From the NCBI GenBank assembly GCA_964461635.1, contig CAYWVC010000047.1, positions 1 through 10,662 of the forward strand: a stretch of 10,662 bases of DNA. The letters are read 5' to 3'. Numbering within the stretch: the stretch's first letter is position 1; each line of letters opens with the position of its first letter. The notes under the pieces were generated by a model that was given only the letters and a program-made list of their open reading frames with translations, was not told the DNA's origin and ran no database searches. The position numbers were made by a program, and so were the translations under genes. Origin of the DNA: RGIG3994 sp964461635. GTDB lineage: Bacteria; Bacillota; Clostridia; Oscillospirales; CAG-272. Shown here one piece after another: positions 6,977 through 10,662 of the stretch.

Positions 6977-9502
6977 TCAGTACGTGAGCTCTCCGCCCTG
7001 CGATGCAACGTACTCCGCCCATTCGGTCTCGTCGTAGTTGTACTTCATATAGGCAATGCCGCCGCGGCCCATAACCGAGGTATATTCCTCCACGACGTAG
7101 TACACCTGCTTCGAAAGCAGAGCTGCGCTCGCGTCCTGAATCATAGGAATATAGTCGTAGGTCTGCATAATTACGCCCTCTATCTTCGAGAGGATGTAGA
7201 GTCGGGTATTGTCGTCGGCAAAGCCGTAGCCGAAGTTGTACTCCTTGCCGTTGACCGTCACGGTCGTGCCGTTAAGGGCATCCGACCACTGATACATAGT
7301 CATCGTGAGCTCCTCGCCGTTGACCGTCGCGGTCATCGTGACCTTCGTCGCGTCGAACCAAGCGGCGTCGTATGCGTTGCTCGGGTTGCAGTAGAGGTCG
7401 GTCAGACCGTACGGGTCAAGAGCCGATCCCGACCAACCGCCGAGAACGACGTCGGTCGTGCCCGCCTTTATGGCGTCAGCCCAGCCCGGATCGCCGAGAG
7501 GTGCTGATTCCACGAACTTGATCTTGCCCTCAAACGGGGTGCCCACCGTAACCTCTGCCATCTTCTCGTTGAGGTAGTTGATGAGCTTGGTCTGGAAGGT
7601 GCTTGATTCGGAGATGGAGTAGGTGATCTCTATCGTCTGGTCGCAGGTCTTGCCGTCGGCGGAGGTGATGTAGCCCTTCTCAAGCGCCTCGTTAAACGCC
7701 TGCGTGTAGAGCACCTTTGCCGCCTCGGGGTCGTAACCGGTGATGGAGGCTACCGCCTCGTCAAGGCTTGCGTACTTCGACGTGTCAACCGAGTAGAAGT
7801 CGCACAGAGCCTGCTTTGCGTAATCGGTATCGCGGTATTTCTCACCCGTTTCGGGATTGTATATATAGTTGTTTCCGATGATGCCGTAGCCGCCCGAGCG
7901 CGAAGGCTGGATCGCGGTGCAGAGCGCTTCCTTGTCGTAGGTGACGGCGACCGCCTTGCGGAAGGAGGTCAGGGTCATCGTCTCAAGGTCGTTCTTCGTC
8001 TTATCGAAGCCGGCGTTGGCTTCTCTTTCCTGTATTGCCTCAAGGTAACCGTTGAAGATGAAGAAGAATATCGTCTCGCTCGGGGTGAAGTAGGTGTAGT
8101 CGCTGTTTCTGTACTGAGCGAAATCGTCCGACTGCAAGCCGTAGCCCATAAGCTGACCCTTCAGGAACATATTCTTGCGGGTCGCAGCCTCGGCTACCTG
8201 CTGAGTCGTGATCGCGGTCGTCTGATACATATCGTAGGTCTTACCGTCGCTGGGATCGATATACTTGTGCTGCCCGTCGGTGTAGCCGTACCAATTCTCG
8301 TTTCTCTCAAATCTCATCGAGCTGTCCTTCACGTAGTCGACGAGCTTGTAGGGACCGTAGGAGCTGGTGGAAGCCACGTCGGAGTTGTAGCTGCTCGACC
8401 ATACGCCGTTCTCGTCCTGGGACAGACCCGCCTCGTAGAGGTCCTGCTTGACTATCCAGTTACCGGTAAGGGCGTAGAGCAGGTAGAAGTCGGTAAGCGA
8501 CTTGCTGAGCACCATGGTGATCTCGTAGTCGCCCGACTTATAAAGTCCGACGGTGTCGTAGGTGACGACCGGGTACTCCTTCTTGACCGCGAAGTAGCTG
8601 GGGGCATCCGCCTCGGTCTCGTTCCACGCGGGGTTGCCGGTGATAACGGGGAGGAAGAGCGCGTAGTTCTCGTCGGTCAGCGGGATAACGCCGTCGTCGT
8701 CCAGTTTCGCAACGAGGGTCTCCCAGTTGGTGGTGTCAAAATACGCCGAGCCGTATGCATCAACGTAAGCCTTAAGACCGTAATCGTCAAGGTGATCGAG
8801 AGCGAAGTCAAGACCGATGTAGACCTTGAAGCCCTCTTTGGTGACGTACTGACCGTCCGAGCCCTTCGTCAGATCGGCAAGGGTGTACTTATAGGAGACG
8901 CCGTTGTCGACCAGCTTGGTCGCGCCGGAGTTGGCATAGCCCTCCGCACCCGCAATACAAAAGCTGCCGGAATAGTAATCGGTAGCGCGGTAGTTGAGCA
9001 ACTCGGGGTCGAGCAGCTTCTGCATAGAATAAACGTAGGTGTCGGCATTGATGGGCGTGCCGTCCTCCCACTTGGCATCCGGGTTCAGCTTAATGGTGTA
9101 AGCGTAGCCCGAGGTCGCCGATGCGGGAATGCCGAACTTGTTGTTATCCAGAGCCTTGATCTGCTCGGTCACGTCGACCGGGAAATCGGCTGCCATCTCG
9201 GGAATGATCGCGTAGCCGGCGAAATCGTCGACTCCCTCAACCGACGAGGGATGGAGCGCGTCATTGAAGACGAAGCCGTAGAGTCCGGTGCGCAGGAAGG
9301 TGTCCGGATACGAGTCGGTCTCGGTCTGGTAGGTATGCGGGTTCCAGTTTGTGGGCAGTGCCACGACCGCATCCTTATAAACGTAGGATTTTGAATCGTT
9401 CGGACCGGGTGTGTTCGAGCAGGACGAGCACGATGCGAGCATCGGCAGCATCACGGCACACACCAGCAACAGAACGATTGCAACTGTGCTTTTGCGTTTC
9501 AT
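6977..9502 (-). CDS. oppA: Oligopeptide-type substrate-binding lipoprotein OppA
   Basis: An 841-aa extracytoplasmic solute-binding protein of the SBP_bac_5 family that would deliver peptides (or a related substrate) to OppBC. Residues 1-24 are a lipoprotein signal peptide (MKRKS, hydrophobic stretch, then LASC), with Cys25 as the predicted lipid-anchored residue. Family landmarks are YTIKLNPDAKWEDGTPINADTYVYSMQ at about 135-161, YGPYKLVDYVKDSSMRFERNENWY at about 382-405, and SFRKAVAVTYDKEAL near 513-527. It is some 250-300 residues longer than common OppA proteins, with likely extra sequence at about 190-320 and 700-760. AAGGAG at 9511-9516 stands 8 bases before the ATG. It is first in the operon, directly behind the only consensus promoter. 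Substrate specificity cannot be read from sequence, so a dipeptide, nickel-type or sugar-oligomer role is not excluded. Confidence 0.9.
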   Translation of the reverse strand: MKRKSTVAIVLLLVCAVMLPMLASCSSCSNTPGPNDSKSYVYKDAVVALPTNWNPHTYQTETDSYPDTFLRTGLYGFVFNDALHPSSVEGVDDFAGYAIIPEMAADFPVDVTEQIKALDNNKFGIPASATSGYAYTIKLNPDAKWEDGTPINADTYVYSMQKLLDPELLNYRATDYYSGSFCIAGAEGYANSGATKLVDNGVSYKYTLADLTKGSDGQYVTKEGFKVYIGLDFALDHLDDYGLKAYVDAYGSAYFDTTNWETLVAKLDDDGVIPLTDENYALFLPVITGNPAWNETEADAPSYFAVKKEYPVVTYDTVGLYKSGDYEITMVLSKSLTDFYLLYALTGNWIVKQDLYEAGLSQDENGVWSSSYNSDVASTSSYGPYKLVDYVKDSSMRFERNENWYGYTDGQHKYIDPSDGKTYDMYQTTAITTQQVAEAATRKNMFLKGQLMGYGLQSDDFAQYRNSDYTYFTPSETIFFFIFNGYLEAIQEREANAGFDKTKNDLETMTLTSFRKAVAVTYDKEALCTAIQPSRSGGYGIIGNNYIYNPETGEKYRDTDYAKQALCDFYSVDTSKYASLDEAVASITGYDPEAAKVLYTQAFNEALEKGYITSADGKTCDQTIEITYSISESSTFQTKLINYLNEKMAEVTVGTPFEGKIKFVESAPLGDPGWADAIKAGTTDVVLGGWSGSALDPYGLTDLYCNPSNAYDAAWFDATKVTMTATVNGEELTMTMYQWSDALNGTTVTVNGKEYNFGYGFADDNTRLYILSKIEGVIMQTYDYIPMIQDASAALLSKQVYYVVEEYTSVMGRGGIAYMKYNYDETEWAEYVASQGGELTY

Positions 9503-9510
9503 GGTTATCT

Positions 9511-9516
9511 CTCCTT
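9511..9516 (-). promoter_or_regulatory. oppA ribosome binding site
   Basis: AAGGAG on the minus strand with an 8-base spacer to the ATG at 9502. It is among the strongest sites in the operon and fixes the lipoprotein start. Confidence 0.85.
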
Positions 9517-9586
9517 ATAAAAAATATGAAAGTCATCCCGGGCTCCGCCGCATCTGTACGGCTCCCCGCGGAGGTTGGTATTGTTT

Positions 9587-9615
9587 ATTATATCGCTTTT
9601 GCAAGTTGCTGTCAA
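9587..9615 (-). promoter_or_regulatory. Sigma-A promoter of the opp operon
   Basis: On the minus strand TTGACA (9610-9615) and TATAAT (9587-9592) are both perfect consensus boxes with a 17-base spacer. Transcription would begin near 9580, giving a leader of about 78 bases before oppA. The region just upstream on the minus strand (9616-9660) has A-rich runs like an UP element. The leader contains a GC-rich potential stem (9543-9548 / 9568-9573). Such a strong core promoter usually implies a repressor, for which candidate sites are listed separately. Confidence 0.9.
9597..9606. promoter_or_regulatory. Candidate operator decamer in the promoter spacer
   Basis: TTTTGCAAGT lies between the -10 and -35 boxes. 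The same decamer occurs at 9772-9781 and, inverted, at 9794-9803. A protein bound here would block RNA polymerase. No known regulator is assigned. Confidence 0.35.
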
Positions 9616-9848
9616 GTGGTTTTCATTCTTTTTCCAAACTTTTCTTATTCAAAAAAGTAATCAAAAAGCCGAAAACGATCAATTTTTTTGAACCGAGAAG
9701 CCTAAAACGCCCGTTTTTGACCTTTTTTCATTTTTTTGCGCGCACAAATTTGCCCAATCTTCCTTTGCTGATTTTGCAAGTCCGACCCGCAAAACTTGCA
9801 AAAAACGCAAAAAACGAAAGCGCGGATGCGACGGGAGATGACGATACG
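9616..9848. other. AT-rich non-coding stretch upstream of the promoter
   Basis: Long T- and A-runs and no credible gene on either strand. The frames crossing it lack ribosome sites and are low-complexity. Its only clear structure is the inverted decamer pair near 9772-9803. Confidence 0.6.
9772..9803. repeat. Inverted decamer pair, upstream of opp
   Basis: TTTTGCAAGT (9772-9781) and ACTTGCAAAA (9794-9803) form a perfect 10-bp inverted repeat around 12 bases. It could be a regulator site or a hairpin. Its repetition in the promoter spacer favours a DNA-binding site. Confidence 0.5.
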
Positions 9849-10030
9849 AAAGCTCGGGGGAAACTTTCTTAGAAGAAAGTTTCCCCCGAACCCCCTTCAA
9901 AGAATTTAAACCCATTTTTGCTAAGAGTGAGGAACACTAACAAGCGTTCGATTTAACAAAAGTATTGTTTCGGGTGATGATAAACGGTTTCAGAGGATAA
10001 ACCGCGAGAATTGGGAGCGGGCTTGCCCGC
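9849..10030 (+). repeat. Structured dispersed repeat, right copy
   Basis: Plus-strand counterpart of the left copy, so the two point away from the operon in opposite directions. It contains a perfect 17-bp head hairpin (9854-9870 / 9873-9889, two-base centre), an imperfect middle stem pairing TTTTTGCTAA (9915-9924) with TTAACAAAAG (9953-9962), and a 6-bp tail hairpin (10017-10022 / 10025-10030). Within the head the base pairs differ from the left copy in ways that keep pairing, which suggests the fold matters. No protein is encoded. Confidence 0.8.
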
Positions 10031-10043
10031 CCGCTTGGTCGTT

Positions 10044-10077
10044 GTTGCCAACTCCCCACGCGGCAGGCAACGTTTTT
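10044..10077 (+). terminator. Weak terminator-like stem with T-run
   Basis: GTTGCC (10044-10049) can pair with GGCAAC (10066-10071), followed by GTTTTT. The loop is long and no plus-strand gene lies upstream in the window, so the signal is weak. Confidence 0.2.
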
Positions 10078-10103
10078 ACAAAAGTGTTGACGGTTAACCT
10101 GTC

Positions 10104-10313
10104 ATCAAATTTTGGTCAACCCCACTTCTATGATGACCTTTACACTCCCAATCCGTAGGGGCGGCTATCAGCCGCCCGCAATAACAAATTTTGGCAGAGA
10201 TTGCCTCTATCGCCAAAATAAAAAGCGAAAACGGTATTACGCCGAGCGACGCTCCCGTAAGAGCCTCCCTCCGGGAGGGAGGTGTCACGCGCAGCGTGAC
10301 GAAGGGAGCCTGC
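10104..10313 (+). repeat. Left arm of a large nested inverted repeat
   Basis: Aligns imperfectly with the minus strand of about 10425-10656. Two sub-repeats are present. The first (about 10104-10235) carries AAATTTTGG, CACTTCTAT, CCAATC-GTAGGG, a hairpin (10159-10166 / 10170-10177) and AATTTTGGCAGAGA. The second (about 10261-10313) carries the CTCCCTCC/GGAGGGAG palindrome (10264-10272 / 10274-10282), a perfect 7-bp hairpin (10284-10290 / 10294-10300) and GAAGGGAGCCTGC. No gene is present. Confidence 0.75.
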
Positions 10314-10314
10314 G

Positions 10315-10424
10315 AACCGATCGGTTTGGATCAGCCGCGATATTTTGTGCGGAACATTGGGTAAGTTAAAGAGTTTGTTCTCCTTTTTATATCGTTCGCA
10401 AACATAAAAGCATTATAACGCGGG
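10315..10424. other. Centre of the inverted repeat, no gene
   Basis: AT-rich spacer between the two arms. The only notable element is a perfect 12-base palindrome, AACCGATCGGTT (10315-10326), beside the end of the left arm. Too short and interrupted to encode a recombinase. Confidence 0.5.
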
Positions 10425-10656
10425 CTCCTTCAGTCGCCTTCGGCGCCAGCTCCCTCCCGGAGGGAGCCTCTCGTCCGCGTGAATTTAATGAACACCGATG
10501 GCAGTGAAATTCCCTTAGGTCAATAATCGCTTCTTTTGCTGACACAAGCGTTCTCTGCCAAAATTGATTATTTCGGACCGTCGAGGACGCCGGTCCCTAC
10601 CGATTGGGGGGGAAACGTCCTTATAGAAGTGAGGTTATCCAAAATTTATTATCACG
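10425..10656 (-). repeat. Right arm of a large nested inverted repeat
   Basis: Mirror image of the left arm, with the same two sub-repeats in reverse order. The CTCCCTCC palindrome is at 10449-10457 / 10459-10467, with a TTC-loop hairpin (10435-10438 / 10442-10445) replacing the other arm's second hairpin. The AATTTTGGCAGAGA and CCAATC-GTAGGG repeat runs at about 10520-10656, with its own hairpin GGACCG/CGGTCC (10575-10580 / 10591-10596). Stems are kept although their bases differ between arms. It may continue beyond the window. Confidence 0.72.
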
Positions 10657-10662
10657 GGTCGT

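Noticed and set aside
9411..9872. 153-codon plus-strand frame and an opposing 78-codon frame at 9679-9915
   Set aside because: Both run through the promoter, homopolymer tracts or the repeat head and show no protein-like character or ribosome site.
10159..10300. CRISPR array or tRNA-like structure
   Set aside because: The hairpins are not regularly spaced identical repeats with unique spacers, and no cloverleaf or CCA-like arrangement can be drawn.
10112..10369. 85-codon plus-strand frame in the right-hand repeats
   Set aside because: It reads directly through the palindromic repeat units; the composition follows the repeats, not a protein.

Overview
The window looks like chromosomal DNA from a Gram-positive Clostridia-type bacterium, probably a moderately GC-rich uncultured gut lineage. 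The evidence is a consensus sigma-A promoter, strong AGGAG-type ribosome sites, an OppA lipoprotein with a lipobox, an OppD C-terminus of the cysteine-free Firmicutes type, and intergenic spaces filled with short palindromic repeats of a kind I associate with gut Clostridia. The taxonomic placement is inference.

Layout. Bases 1-99 hold the last 32 codons of an unrecognised plus-strand gene. Bases about 100-324 are a convergent intergenic space occupied by a structured repeat. Bases 325-9502 are one minus-strand operon read from right to left: oppA (substrate-binding lipoprotein), a 291-base gap with a strong hairpin, oppB and oppC (permeases), oppD and oppF (ATPases), and a small three-helix membrane protein resembling DUF3899. 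Junctions from oppB onward are 21 bases or overlapping. The promoter (perfect -35 and -10 boxes, 17-base spacer) lies at 9587-9615. Bases 9616-10662 contain no convincing gene.

How the genes work together. OppA would capture a peptide or similar substrate outside the membrane, OppB/OppC would form the channel and OppD/OppF would supply ATP hydrolysis. The unusual point is size: OppA is 841 aa, OppC 516 aa, OppD 725 aa and OppF 407 aa, against roughly 540-600, 300, 330 and 320 for ordinary members. The extra sequence lies in discrete insertions at different structural places: extracytoplasmic in OppC, between Q-loop and signature in OppD, just before the Q-loop in OppF. All core catalytic motifs are intact. 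Only OppB has normal length.

Non-coding structure. Two copies of an approximately 180-base repeat with three stem-loops bracket the operon in opposite orientations. Their long head hairpins (16 and 17 bp) differ by changes that keep pairing. The last ~550 bases form a large imperfect inverted repeat made of two nested repeat families in mirror order. A decamer present three times upstream of oppA, once inside the promoter spacer, is a candidate operator. No RNA genes, CRISPR arrays or transposase genes were seen.
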